64,000 nucleotides of DNA from CAVOGJ01 sp963700865 (GCA_963700865.1 CAVOZC010000018.1:1612001-1676000), one strand, 5' to 3'. Positions 27,163-35,553 are shown, counted from the stretch's first letter. Program-made: numbers and translations. Notes: a model not told the origin generated them from the sequence alone.

Positions 27163-27786
27163 ATGTCGCGCATCAACCCTCGTAATATCCCGATTGTGGG
27201 TGTCGTCGCGGCAATTGGTCTACTCGCGATTTCGGCTTACCAGTACTCCGGCAATATGCACTGGACTCGCGTGACGGTTTCTCTGCTCTGCGCGTCAACT
27301 CTGCCAGATGGTTCCCCGAATCCTGGTCGCGAACTTCCAATCACGGCCCTGTTGCTTCTATGTGCCAGCATGACATTGCTTTTTCACTTCATTTCACAGC
27401 TGGCTGAAACGCGCGTGCAACACAACGCAATTCAGATCGGAGGCATTGGGTCCATGGTCTATGCCTTGCTTACGGCAACTCCCATGCACAACCTGATGGT
27501 GAACATCGCATTGGTTTTCTTCATCGTCGCGATTGTCGCCATCATATACATGCTCTATCGCAAGCAATACTACATGCTCACAATTCTCGGAGCGGCGTGC
27601 ATTGTTGTGAAATTCGGCAGCGTTTCCTTGTACTATACAAACACCTATATTGAAGTCTGGGGCGTGTTGCAAAAACTGTCAATCATTTTGACGACAACAT
27701 GGTTGTTCGCTGTTCACATGACGGTCAAACCGAGAGTGGATCGCGACATAACAATTGAGAATTTGACTTCGCGATTTGGCGAGTGA
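27163..27786 (+). CDS. Cassette 21: multi-pass membrane protein
   Basis: 207 residues with about six hydrophobic segments (for example VNIALVFFIVAIVAIIYMLY), start MSRINPRNIPIVGVVAAIGL. The spacing recalls Frag1/DRAM-like proteins, but I cannot confirm this. The frame runs through R'' into the IS91 remnant, so the last 13 residues (ENLTSRFGE at the end) are element-derived. Confidence 0.6.
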   Translation: MSRINPRNIPIVGVVAAIGLLAISAYQYSGNMHWTRVTVSLLCASTLPDGSPNPGRELPITALLLLCASMTLLFHFISQLAETRVQHNAIQIGGIGSMVYALLTATPMHNLMVNIALVFFIVAIVAIIYMLYRKQYYMLTILGAACIVVKFGSVSLYYTNTYIEVWGVLQKLSIILTTTWLFAVHMTVKPRVDRDITIENLTSRFGE

Positions 27787-27855
27787 AGGCTGGGGCGGGG
27801 TTGAGTTTCCATTTGAGCGGGCTGTTGCGGCGGGGCCGAGGGGAGCCGAAGCTCA
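27753..27855. mobile_element. IS91-like remnant, copy D (103 bp)
   Basis: Only the origin-side end of the element is present, near-identical to copy C from AATTGAGAATTTG to GAGCCGAAGCTCA, inserted right after GCGACATAAC. The attC resumes as AACAAACGGATGCACCG. It may be an abortive one-ended insertion or an internal deletion. Confidence 0.8.
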
Positions 27856-27940
27856 AACAAACGGATGCACCGAAGTCGCCGACGGCGCGGAAATTGAAGT
27901 TGAGATCACTCCGGCGACTCGGTGATCCTGGACGTTCTGT
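27856..27940 (+). other. attC 21, distal part with R'
   Basis: AAC, L'' CGGATGCACCGAAGTCGCCG, R' GTTCTGT at 27934. R'' is at 27743-27752, beyond the remnant. Confidence 0.75.
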
Positions 27941-27964
27941 TGCTAAAGCTGTTCCGAAGAAACC

Positions 27965-28507
27965 GTGAACGAAGAACGTGACACCAATGGGCCGTATGCG
28001 ACGCCTTTGATGAGCACGCCCACAGAATCAGAACGGTGCGTGCCTCGCGCTTGGTTACGTGGAATCGTGTCAGGTGTCGCAACATTGGGCCTGTCTGTCT
28101 CCTCAGCGTACGGATACCTCACATATTCGAATCTCGCGGAACGACGACAATTACTGGATACCGGAATGCCGCCGGAAATCGCCGCAGAAATGGGCCTAGG
28201 TTATGGGACGGGTGACATTCCTGCTTTTGCGTTCTGGTCACTCGGAATCTCGATGTTGATTCTGTTCTACGTCGCATGGACGTCGAAACGCACATTTCGT
28301 CGGCCCATCCCATTAAGGATCGCATACTTCGTTGGTGTGCCATTCATCGCATTTGCTTGGACGATCTTCGTTGCGTCGGCGCTTGGCCCTTGGATGGGCG
28401 CGTTTAGCTTTCCTGTGTTTCCATGCTGGCTCGTCGGCTCATGTGGTGGCGCGATTGCATCCTGTATTGTTCGACCGAAACCTGTCGCAGCCATGCAAGC
28501 TACATGA
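27965..28507 (+). CDS. Cassette 22: membrane protein
   Basis: The 180-residue protein starts MNEERDTNGPYATPLMSTPT and has four hydrophobic segments (LRGIVSGVATLGLSVSSAYG, FAFWSLGISMLILFYVAW, FVGVPFIAFAWTIFVASALG and a Gly/Cys-rich last one). No family recognised. Confidence 0.6.
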   Translation: MNEERDTNGPYATPLMSTPTESERCVPRAWLRGIVSGVATLGLSVSSAYGYLTYSNLAERRQLLDTGMPPEIAAEMGLGYGTGDIPAFAFWSLGISMLILFYVAWTSKRTFRRPIPLRIAYFVGVPFIAFAWTIFVASALGPWMGAFSFPVFPCWLVGSCGGAIASCIVRPKPVAAMQAT

Positions 28508-28573
28508 CATGTTGGTGGCTACATCCGGTACAATGGAGGTCACGCTAACGCCATCATCACTCGCGGCGCAACG

Positions 28574-28670
28574 CAACAGAACAAAAAATTGCAGCGGAGC
28601 CGGAAACACCGGGCTGGTTCGCTTCGCTCAGTTGAGTTTAATCCCGGCCCGCTGAATTTAGGCGTTATCC
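28574..28670 (+). other. attC 22
   Basis: R'' CAACAGAAC, L'' AATTGCAGCGGAGCCGG, R' GTTATCC at 28664. Confidence 0.8.
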
Positions 28671-28689
28671 CGCTTGGAGAATCCAACAC

Positions 28690-29067
28690 TTGGCAAGTGG
28701 CGATCAAAACCCATACTCCGCGACGGCAAGTGAAGCGACCGGATCATCCGTTTATCCACGACGAACACTTTTTCACGTGGTTCTATTCGTGGCGATCCTC
28801 GCCATGTGGGTCTTCTCAATTTCTCTGGCGGTAACCCCCAACAACGAACTTCATCAGCTGGGACTCGGCAATGCCATTGCTTTCGATTTGACCATCGGAA
28901 TTCTAGTTGCATTTGCAATTGCAATTGTGTCCCTTCGTTCCCGACATTCAGCTCCGAACAAAATGCTTTTTTGGATCACACAACTGTTGGCATGGGGCCA
29001 TTCTGTTGGAATAATATTACTGCTCGCATTTGCGGCATTCATGACACTCCAACGTGGTGGCGTTTGA
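28690..29067 (+). CDS. Cassette 23: small three-helix membrane protein
   Basis: 125 residues from a TTG start (MASGDQNPYSATASEATG). The NPY-type soluble leader before the first helix is common in planctomycete membrane proteins. Three hydrophobic segments: VVLFVAILAMWVFSISLAV, LTIGILVAFAIAIVSL and LLAWGHSVGIILLLAFAAF. Function unknown. Confidence 0.6.
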   Translation: MASGDQNPYSATASEATGSSVYPRRTLFHVVLFVAILAMWVFSISLAVTPNNELHQLGLGNAIAFDLTIGILVAFAIAIVSLRSRHSAPNKMLFWITQLLAWGHSVGIILLLAFAAFMTLQRGGV

Positions 29068-29073
29068 CGAAGC

Positions 29074-29166
29074 GCGGGATAACCAAGCCGTGAACCGGAG
29101 CACTCATTGACGCGGCAACTGAAATCAAAGTCTTCCGTTCGTGCCCGGTTATCGCGGTCGTTATTC
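29074..29166 (+). other. attC 23
   Basis: R'' GCGGGATAAC, L'' GCCGTGAACCGGAGCAC, R' GTTATTC at 29160. Confidence 0.8.
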
Positions 29167-29179
29167 CGGAAAATGAAGC

Positions 29180-29686
29180 ATGCCGCGCACACCGCCACCG
29201 ACCAGTGCACCTGATGGAACAATTTGGTTTGGCGGTCCAGCTGAATGCCTCAGCGTGTGCTTAAGAATTCTGGGAGATGATCTAGAACCACGGGAAATCT
29301 CTGAGATTCTCAAATGTCAGGCGACACGGAGCGGAAAGAAAGGTGATGCTGTATGTCGCCGGGACGGTACCGTTGCGAGACATCGCCGTACGGGCGCCTG
29401 GATCCTAGAATTCTCTCCGACGCCCGAGCACACTGCGAACGAGGCCCTGATGGAGTTGATGCTGATGTTACCCACAGTTCCGGACGTCTGGCATTCGCTG
29501 ACAGAACGGTTCGAGGTTGATGTTCTTTGCCACGTCAAGGTACGTGGTGTCAACCAAGGGTTCGTCATTGATCCCGAGGTTTCAAGCGCGGTTGCGAAAA
29601 TGGGGATTCCTCTCGGATTCGATGTGTTCTGTGATACCGATGACGCCCAATCTGAATTGCCGACAAGGCTCGCGAATCCGGAATAA
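29180..29686 (+). CDS. Cassette 24: DUF4279 protein
   Basis: The 168-residue protein matches DUF4279 by pattern: SVCLRILGDDLEPREISEIL, KCQATRSGKKGD, GAWILEFSPTP, VPDVWHSLTERFEVDVLC and PEVSSAVAKMGIPLGFDVFC. Single-domain DUF4279 proteins are often found in polymorphic-toxin immunity sets; function unproven. Start 19 bp into the cassette; the stop uses the TAA of R''. Confidence 0.8.
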   Translation: MPRTPPPTSAPDGTIWFGGPAECLSVCLRILGDDLEPREISEILKCQATRSGKKGDAVCRRDGTVARHRRTGAWILEFSPTPEHTANEALMELMLMLPTVPDVWHSLTERFEVDVLCHVKVRGVNQGFVIDPEVSSAVAKMGIPLGFDVFCDTDDAQSELPTRLANPE

Positions 29687-29772
29687 CAAAACAATGGCAC
29701 TGGAGTTGCCGATCCAGCGTGAATTTGAAGTCAACATCACTGGCGGCAACCCAGTGATTGTTAGCGTTCTGT
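29678..29772 (+). other. attC 24
   Basis: R'' CCGGAATAAC, L'' CAATGGCACTGGAGTTGCCG, R' GTTCTGT at 29766. Confidence 0.8.
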
Positions 29773-29980
29773 CTGAAAAGTGCGCGGTGGTTGCATGGAA
29801 GGGCATGTTTTCAATTGATGGATCGTCAAGAAAAGCATATTCGCGTTGGTGGGTGCTTTCTCAGGCGCGGCTGTTGGCATATTGGTTCCGATCTGAACAT
29901 AACAATCGGTTGAACGTGAGCGGCGGTCCACGTCCGACTTGAAGTAACGGTTTCTGGCCGCCGCCACGTTAACCGAAGCG
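29767..29980 (+). other. Cassette 25: chimeric cassette
   Basis: The first 60 bp or so are those of the repeated non-coding cassette (with two substitutions). After ATTGATGGATCG the sequence switches to an unrelated fragment that can be read as the last helix of a membrane protein (KKSIFALVGAFSGAAVGILV, stop). Its R'' (ACATAAC) no longer pairs with its start, which confirms a fusion of two cassettes by deletion. No gene supported. Confidence 0.7.
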
Positions 29981-29986
29981 TTCTGT
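29894..29986 (+). other. attC 25
   Basis: R'' box ACATAAC at 29897, not invaded by an IS91-like element; L'' TCGGTTGAACGTGAGCGGCG; R' GTTCTGT at 29980. Confidence 0.75.
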
Positions 29987-30071
29987 CGCAACGGCTCGCC
30001 CGCTCTATTTCCGCGAAAAATGGAAGACGTTACCGCTGATCAAAAAACCGAACCGGACATTTCGATTTTCT

Positions 30072-30722
30072 TTGGTATCGCTCCTTCTGGCCACAGCATT
30101 GGTCGCGGTATCCATTTCACATATACAAACGTCGCGCAAGCTCTCAGTAACCCAGTCGGCACTGACGACTGCTCAGAACGAACTCGGTGTCCTCACAATC
30201 GAAGACGCCAAGCATGTTCACGCTATTGCTTTACCATCACCGGGTAGTATGCAATGGCGGTGGCGCCTTCATCTTCCGGAGGGACACATGTTTCGACTTC
30301 GGTGGGCTGTCAGTGACTCGATCCCGGAGTCTGGGCTTCCGAAGCTCCCGAATCAGCCAGTCAGTTCACAGATGGATAATGCAGCGTTTCTTGATGCCCG
30401 TGGGAAACCATGGCCCTTCGGTGAACCCGTAATAGTGAATCTTTCAATTGCGCAAAACGAATTCGGCGAATGGAAACTAAATTGGTCCAACCCAGGTCGA
30501 TCCACGTCGCACATAATTGATGCACCGCCCGACTGGCTCAACCGTCGTGGACGCGGTGTATCCGCCAGAATCACCGGCAGCGGCAAAACGGAGCATGGGT
30601 CGGCTGACGAACCATTTGTGCTCTTGCGATATCGCAAAACGACGACAACTGCCACTGGCGCTTTAACAGTGGACATGAATCCAACGGATGGGATAATTGT
30701 GTGGCTAGAGGTGAATGATTGA
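30072..30722 (+). CDS. Cassette 26: membrane-anchored protein, homologue of cassette 1
   Basis: 216 residues from a TTG start; hydrophobic anchor SLLLATALVAVSISHI, then an extracytoplasmic domain ending ALTVDMNPTDGIIVWLEV, like cassette 1. In this frame the open region extends upstream as PNRTFRFSLVSLLLATALVA without ATG. An ATG at 30020 (MEDVTADQK) joins it if one base of the AAAAAA run near 30042 is ignored, so the true protein may be about 20 residues longer with a frameshift. Function unknown. Confidence 0.6.
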   Translation: MVSLLLATALVAVSISHIQTSRKLSVTQSALTTAQNELGVLTIEDAKHVHAIALPSPGSMQWRWRLHLPEGHMFRLRWAVSDSIPESGLPKLPNQPVSSQMDNAAFLDARGKPWPFGEPVIVNLSIAQNEFGEWKLNWSNPGRSTSHIIDAPPDWLNRRGRGVSARITGSGKTEHGSADEPFVLLRYRKTTTTATGALTVDMNPTDGIIVWLEVND

Positions 30723-30742
30723 TTCACGACAACACGAATTTT

Positions 30743-30839
30743 GCGACAGAACAACGCGTTGCAGCGGAGCCATACAAAGCGTGCCGGCTCGCTGCGCTCG
30801 GTAAATCAACTCATGGCCCGCTGAACGTGGGCGTTCGTC
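30743..30839 (+). other. attC 26
   Basis: R'' GCGACAGAAC, L'' GCGTTGCAGCGGAGCC, R' GTTCGTC at 30833. Confidence 0.8.
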
Positions 30840-30862
30840 GGACACAAGTGAAAAGACACTCC

Positions 30863-31702
30863 ATGTGGACGCCACCTCCTGGATCAGCAGAGGCTAGTGC
30901 TCTATCCGCTATTGCCAGGTGTGCGTCTGGACCGTCGATTGACCCTACGTTTCGCGTAACGGTGAATTTCCATCCAGACCGCAAAGCTGGCGATTTGTCG
31001 TTGCTACAGGTTCTGGCAAACGACGGAGTACTACGATCCCAGTTCGAAACCCGGACCAGCAATGGCGGCCTGACCGCATTCGAGGGTGGTGCTCGCTGGC
31101 GATGGGAGAGTCGAATATTTTCGGGCTCGTATGACATCGAGTTGCCGTCCCGGCGACCGAAATACGGTGCGCTCAATCACCGGCGGCGATCCGTGGGTGG
31201 ATCTCCACGATTTGGCTCCTCCCATTTCAGACTTTGTCCCCACGTACTAGAACGAACCACGTTCTGCTACCCCGACAGCTTTTTCGAACCGACGCATTTT
31301 GGAAACGCCTCAAACATGGGACTGATTGATAAGTGCGAATCCGATGACTGCGACGAACTTGATCGCTACATTGAGGCGCATGTGCATGGCCCGGTGTCTC
31401 TGTCGCAGGACGTCGAAGCACTGGTGCTTGACGAATGCTATCGGGGAACACAGGTTTCGGTCGATGCGATGGATTTGCCGGTTCGTGTTGAATGGCACTC
31501 CGGTTTTCGTGTCTCGATTGACACAATTCGGCGATTTCCAGAATATCGTGGTGAACCGACTGTAAAAGTGGCTGATACTCTTGCCGTTGACGGGTGGATC
31601 ACACCGGCACACCTAGGTGCGGCGGCGGTATCCGGAGAGTACTCGTACGACGATCTGAAAAAAGTCTGGCACTATGTTGCTCGATTCGCGATAACCGAAT
31701 AG
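30863..31702 (+). CDS. Cassette 27: DUF3626 protein
   Basis: 279 residues. IDPTFRVTVNFHPDRKAGDL, VLRSQFETRTSNGGLTAFEG, GARWRWESRIFSGSY and RRPKYGALNHRRRSVGGSPR with FGSSHFRLCPHVLERTTFCY are the diagnostic DUF3626 blocks. The many conserved Arg, His and Ser-Asn-Gly-Gly suggest an enzyme, but the reaction is not known to me. Intact, starting 30 bp into the cassette. Confidence 0.8.
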   Translation: MWTPPPGSAEASALSAIARCASGPSIDPTFRVTVNFHPDRKAGDLSLLQVLANDGVLRSQFETRTSNGGLTAFEGGARWRWESRIFSGSYDIELPSRRPKYGALNHRRRSVGGSPRFGSSHFRLCPHVLERTTFCYPDSFFEPTHFGNASNMGLIDKCESDDCDELDRYIEAHVHGPVSLSQDVEALVLDECYRGTQVSVDAMDLPVRVEWHSGFRVSIDTIRRFPEYRGEPTVKVADTLAVDGWITPAHLGAAAVSGEYSYDDLKKVWHYVARFAITE

Positions 31703-31749
31703 AGATGGCAAACGCACTAAATTACCACCACCGTCGTGCTTACCCAGAA

Positions 31750-31843
31750 GCCGACGAACAAAGCGATGCACGCAAGTCGCCGGTCGGCCGCGATTTTGAA
31801 TCATAGTTTTATGGCGGCGACTGCGTGATCGCCAGCGTTCTGT
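31750..31843 (+). other. attC 27
   Basis: R'' CCGACGAAC, L'' GCGATGCACGCAAGTCGCCG, R' GTTCTGT at 31837. Confidence 0.8.
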
Positions 31844-32346
31844 CTGAAAAGTGCGCGGTGGTTGCATGGATGGGCGTGTTTTCAATTGATGGATCGTTGG
31901 TTGCACAGTGCTTGCGGCGGCAATGAACCACTCGCGCGTGAGTGTGTCGCCGATGGTCCGCTGCGGAGATGCGGCATCGCTTCGAATCGGAATGCGCGGC
32001 GAATTTCGTAGTCCAATTCTTCGTTCTATTGGTCTGTTCCTTCGGCAAAGATGAATCGCCGCAGCATTTGCGCGGTCTGAGTCTCTCACGGAGTCACGGA
32101 GCACACGGAGGGAGTTGTCGATTTTCTCCGTGTGCCCCGTGACTCCGTGAGATCAAATGCAGACGTGTTGGCCGCAAACACTTGGTGCACGGCACCCCGA
32201 GTCAGTATAATGACTGGTTGAAGCGAGCCCCGAGGTCATCGTGTTTGCCGCTTCAAAACAGACAGAACAACGAAATGCACGGGAGCAACGGGTCGCGCGT
32301 TTCGGTACTTGTTGACTCCAACTCCGTTGCCCCGTGATTTCAAACG
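31838..32346 (+). repeat. Cassette 28: repeated non-coding cassette, copy c
   Basis: 509 bp; close to copy a, sharing its CACGGAGTCACGG hairpin arm and TATAAT hexamer. The following cassette is a reverse-strand toxin/antitoxin pair. Confidence 0.75.
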
Positions 32347-32352
32347 TTATGC
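32259..32352 (+). other. attC 28
   Basis: R'' CAGACAGAAC, L'' AATGCACGGGAGCAACGG, R' GTTATGC at 32346. Confidence 0.8.
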
Positions 32353-32679
32353 GGCTGGCGCTGCCGTCTTTCTTCCGATGATCCGGCCTACTTCCTGACG
32401 GCTGGCTCCAAGTAACAGCAGGGACCGCACCAGCAACTCCAACGACACCGTGGCGTCAGCCGCTTCCATTTTGGCAACTCGCGATTGACTCGATCCCAGC
32501 CGTTTCGCCAATTCACTTTGCGTCATGTCATGGGACCTTCGGCGATCCCTGAGGCTCCGCGCCAGTGCAAGCTTGATCTCTATCAATGCTGCTTCTTCAT
32601 CGGTCAGCATTAGAAATTCGTTGGTTGTCCCTACCGTCCAACCGGCTTTCTTCAGGCGTTCCGCCTTTGATTTCTTCAT
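32347..32679 (-). CDS. Cassette 29: Xre-type antitoxin
   Basis: 110 residues; a C-terminal helix-turn-helix with SHDMTQSELAKRLGSSQSRV and AKMEAADATVSLELLVRSLL. It is the partner of the RelE-like gene upstream (9 bp apart), in toxin-first (HigBA-like) order. The stop codon TAA is read from the cassette's own first bases (TTA on the plus strand), so it depends on the attC core. It should autorepress the pair. Confidence 0.85.
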   Translation of the reverse strand: MKKSKAERLKKAGWTVGTTNEFLMLTDEEAALIEIKLALARSLRDRRRSHDMTQSELAKRLGSSQSRVAKMEAADATVSLELLVRSLLLLGASRQEVGRIIGRKTAAPAA

Positions 32680-32688
32680 GGTCGCACC

Positions 32689-33036
32689 TCACTCGATGTC
32701 ATCGTATGTTTTCAATCGCGCCTTGCACTTGTCGATTACTCCCTTCGGCGTGGCACCCGTCTTCTTCGCAAACACCTCTACGATCACAATTGCATCAGAA
32801 TCAATGCGATACATGATGCGCCAAATGTGATCGTCGTCGCGGACTCGTAACTCGTGGCAACGCCTGCCAAGTGCCGGCATCGGTCGCGAATGTGGCATTC
32901 CGATGTTGTCGCCCTGTTGCAATCGGCGCAACAATGTCCCGGCTTCAATTCGCGCCGCGCCAGAAAATGGCGGTGTCTTGATCTCGCCTTCAAGCCACAC
33001 CAGCGGTTTATCGTCGCCATTCATTCCATCAAGCAT
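32689..33036 (-). CDS. Cassette 29: RelE/HigB-like toxin
   Basis: 115 residues: PLVWLEGEIKTPPFSGAARI, EAGTLLRRLQQGDNIGMPHS, RPMPALGRRCHELRVRDDD and IWRIMYRIDSDAIVIVEVFA with KKTGATPKGVID. This is the phage Gp49/HigB branch of the RelE superfamily, which cleaves mRNA on the ribosome. Two ATGs (33036 and 33024) are possible. It is encoded against the array and must use its own promoter. Confidence 0.85.
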   Translation of the reverse strand: MLDGMNGDDKPLVWLEGEIKTPPFSGAARIEAGTLLRRLQQGDNIGMPHSRPMPALGRRCHELRVRDDDHIWRIMYRIDSDAIVIVEVFAKKTGATPKGVIDKCKARLKTYDDIE

Positions 33037-33124
33037 ATGTCACATCGGACATGATGTCAAGTTGTTCGTGGCGTGAGTATTGGTAGAATTTGAGCGTGTG
33101 GTCTTGACGAATGGAGACCGAAAT

Positions 33125-33218
33125 GCCGCATAACAACGGCATGAACGCGGAGCCGCCGACAGCGCGTCTTCAGATGGTGCATCAACCGCGGCGGCCCGGT
33201 TATGCCAACCGTTCTGTC
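33125..33218 (+). other. attC 29
   Basis: R'' GCCGCATAAC, L'' GGCATGAACGCGGAGCCGCC, R' GTTCTGT at 33212. Confidence 0.8.
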
Positions 33219-33719
33219 TAAAAAGTGCGCGGTGGTTGCATGGATGGGCGTGTTTTCAATTGATGGATCGTTGGTTGCACAGTGCTTGCGGCGGCAATGA
33301 ACCACTCGCGCGTGAGTGTGTCGCCGATGGTCCGCTGCGGAGATGTGGCATTGCTTCGAATCGGAATGCGCGGCGAATTTCGTAGTCCAATTCTTCGTTC
33401 TATCGGTCTGTTCCTTCGGCAAAGATGAATCGTCGCAGCATTTGCGCGGTCGAGTCTCTCACGGAGGCGCGGAGCACACGGAGGGAGTTGTCGATTTTCT
33501 CCGTGAGCCCCGTGACTCCGTGAGATCAAATGCAGACGTGTTGGCCGCAAACACTTGGTGCACGGCAACCCGAGTCGGTATGATGACTGGGTGAAGCGAG
33601 CCCCGAGGTCATCGTGTTTGCCGCTTCAAAACAGACAGAACAACGAAATGCACGGGAGCAACGGGTCGCGAGTTTCGGTACTTGTTGACTCCAACTCCGT
33701 TGCCCCGTGATTTCACACG
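33213..33719 (+). repeat. Cassette 30: repeated non-coding cassette, copy d
   Basis: 507 bp, directly followed by a second copy, forming a tandem pair. TATGAT-type promoter hexamer; CACGGAGGCGCGG hairpin arm. Confidence 0.75.
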
Positions 33720-33725
33720 TTCTGT
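33632..33725 (+). other. attC 30
   Basis: R'' CAGACAGAAC, R' GTTCTGT at 33719. Confidence 0.8.
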
Positions 33726-34227
33726 CTGAAAAGTGCGCGGTGGTTGCATGGATGGGCGTGTTTTCAATTGATGGATCGTTGGTTGCACAGTGCTTGCGGC
33801 GGCAATGAACCACTCGCGCGTGAGTGTGTCGCCGATGGTCCGCTGCGGAGATTTGGCATTGCTTCGAATTGGAATGCGCGGCGAATTTCGTAGTCCAATT
33901 CTTCGTTCTATCGGTCTGTTCCTTCGGCAAAGATGAATCGCCGCAGCATTTGCGCGGTCGAGTCTCTCACGGAGGCACGGAGCACACGGAGGGAGTTGTC
34001 GATTTTCTCCGTGAGCCCCGTGACTCCGTGAGATCAAATGCAGACGTGTTGGCCGCAAACACTTGGTGCACGGCAACCCGAGTCGGTATGATGACTGGGT
34101 GAAGCGAGCCCCGAGATCATCGTGTTTGCCGCTTCAAAACAGACAGAACAACGAAATGCACGGGAGCAACGGGTCGCGAGTTTCGGTACTTGTTGACTCC
34201 AACTCCGTTGCCCCGTGATTTCAAACG
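33720..34227 (+). repeat. Cassette 31: repeated non-coding cassette, copy e
   Basis: 508 bp, the second of the tandem pair. It shares GATTTGGCATTGCTTCGAAT with copies a and f and the TATGAT hexamer with b, d and f, so the copies look recombined. It precedes the HicAB cassette. Confidence 0.75.
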
Positions 34228-34233
34228 TTCGTC
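34140..34233 (+). other. attC 31
   Basis: R'' CAGACAGAAC, R' GTTCGTC at 34227. Confidence 0.8.
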
Positions 34234-34237
34234 GTCT

Positions 34238-34555
34238 ATGAACCCGTATTCACCCTCGAGATTGCGAGCGTCGATGGATGCGGACGGTAAAGCCCCGTCC
34301 CGCCCGACTCGGATCGGTATACTTATCGGTTCGACTGGTGGCGGATGCTTGATCGGTGCGATTTTATTGCGGTTGCGCCATCCAGGCGACCCGACTGGAC
34401 ACTTCACTGGCGGAATGTTCGGTGGGATCACCGTTGTAGTGGTTGCCGCCGTGGTGCTCTGTGTGGGCGACTTCATCCGCAAACAGGACGTGGCAGAGTT
34501 CAATGGGAATGGCGCAGTCGGACACGACGCATCAAACGAGCATGGAAACGAATGA
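34238..34555 (+). CDS. Cassette 32: small two-helix membrane protein
   Basis: 105 residues starting MNPYSPSRLRASMDADGKAP. Hydrophobic segments RIGILIGSTGGGCLIGAILL and GGITVVVVAAVVLCVGDFI. The stop overlaps the start of hicA (ATGA), so the three genes form one operon within the cassette. Function unknown. Confidence 0.6.
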   Translation: MNPYSPSRLRASMDADGKAPSRPTRIGILIGSTGGGCLIGAILLRLRHPGDPTGHFTGGMFGGITVVVVAAVVLCVGDFIRKQDVAEFNGNGAVGHDASNEHGNE

Positions 34556-34740
34556 AGATTCGTGAGATAATCAAATTGATTCAGGACGACGGCTGGTACC
34601 AAGTTGCACAGAAAGGAAGCCACCGTCAGTTCAAGCACGACACAAAACAAGGTCGCGTCACCATCGCGGGTAAGCCTAATGACGATTTGGCTCCGGGAAC
34701 CGAAAACAGCATATTGCGACAGGCGGGACTTAAGGAATAG
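34552..34740 (+). CDS. hicA: Cassette 32: HicA-family mRNA interferase toxin
   Basis: 62 residues: KIREIIKLIQDDGWYQVAQK, then GSHRQFKHDTKQGRVTIAGK with the catalytic His of GSHRQF, and NDDLAPGTENSILRQAGL. This double-stranded-RNA-binding fold cleaves mRNA and is neutralised by the HicB encoded 4 bp downstream. Complete. Confidence 0.9.
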   Translation: MKIREIIKLIQDDGWYQVAQKGSHRQFKHDTKQGRVTIAGKPNDDLAPGTENSILRQAGLKE

Positions 34741-34744
34741 AAAG

Positions 34745-34954
34745 ATGCAGCGCTATCTCATCATTATCGAAAAAGCAAATGGCAACTTTTCTGCATTCTC
34801 ACCGGATGTGCCCGGATGTGTAGCGACAGGGGAAACTCGCGAAGCGGCCGAACAAGAAATACACGCGGCTCTACAAATGCACCTGAAGGGTCTTCAAGAA
34901 GATGGATTACCGTTGCCAGAACCTTCTGCTTCTGCGGGCTACATTGAAGTCTGA
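34745..34954 (+). CDS. hicB: Cassette 32: HicB-family antitoxin
   Basis: 69 residues: YLIIIEKANGNFSAFSPDVP, GCVATGETREAAEQEIHAAL and EDGLPLPEPSASAGYIEV, the RNase-H-like partial fold of HicB without a C-terminal DNA-binding domain. It follows hicA directly. Confidence 0.9.
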   Translation: MQRYLIIIEKANGNFSAFSPDVPGCVATGETREAAEQEIHAALQMHLKGLQEDGLPLPEPSASAGYIEV

Positions 34955-34971
34955 ATAAGTCTTGTACCCCC

Positions 34972-35063
34972 GTCGACGAACACTCTGATTCAACGGAGCG
35001 ATAATTCAGTGGATGGTTTGCTTGCATGCCAACTCATCGCCCGGTGATGCTTGGACGTTCGCC
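34972..35063 (+). other. attC 32
   Basis: R'' GTCGACGAAC (8 of 10 bases complementary to the cassette start), L'' TCTGATTCAACGGAGCG, R' GTTCGCC at 35057. Confidence 0.7.
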
Positions 35064-35120
35064 GTTCGACAAGGTTGGCGACCGGAGAGAATTACCACGA
35101 AGGACACGAAGAGCACGAAG

Positions 35121-35285
35121 ATGGAATTCGACGATCTGTCCAGTCGTGTCATCGGTTGTGCTATCGAAGTGCATCGACAACTGGGGCCAGGGCTGCTGGA
35201 ATCGGCCTACGAACAGTGCTTGGCTCATGAACTGAGGCGGAACGGAATCACATTCCAACTCCAGCATCCGCAACCCGTACAGTAA
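35121..35285 (+). pseudogene. Cassette 33: truncated GxxExxY protein
   Basis: 54 codons: FDDLSSRVIGCAIEVHRQLG, PGLLESAYEQCLAHELRRNG and then ITFQLQ before the frame ends. The G-x-x-E-x-x-Y motif (GLLESAY) is that of the GxxExxY protein family, normally about 125 residues, so the C-terminal half is lost. It is preceded by a CACGAAG repeat, as is common for this gene in planctomycetes. The remaining 270 bp hold fragments of another gene (GFSFYVFLSPETSTIYF, stop). Confidence 0.7.
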
Positions 35286-35553
35286 AAAGATATTCGGCTT
35301 GAGACTCTTTTGGGGATGGCACCTTCACGCTTGGCGAATTTGCTGGCACATCGGAACTGCTAAAAACAAATCGCCGAGTATCAATCCCTTCGCGAACAGG
35401 AAATCGTTCCCGCATCTCAGTTTGGGCCGCTGATCGACGACGCAGACGACTATCGAACATACGTGGCATACGGGGATTCTCGTTCTATGTTTTTCTGTCG
35501 CCGGAAACAAGTACAATCTACTTTCGACACCAGAGTGCGGAGCCACCTGGATC

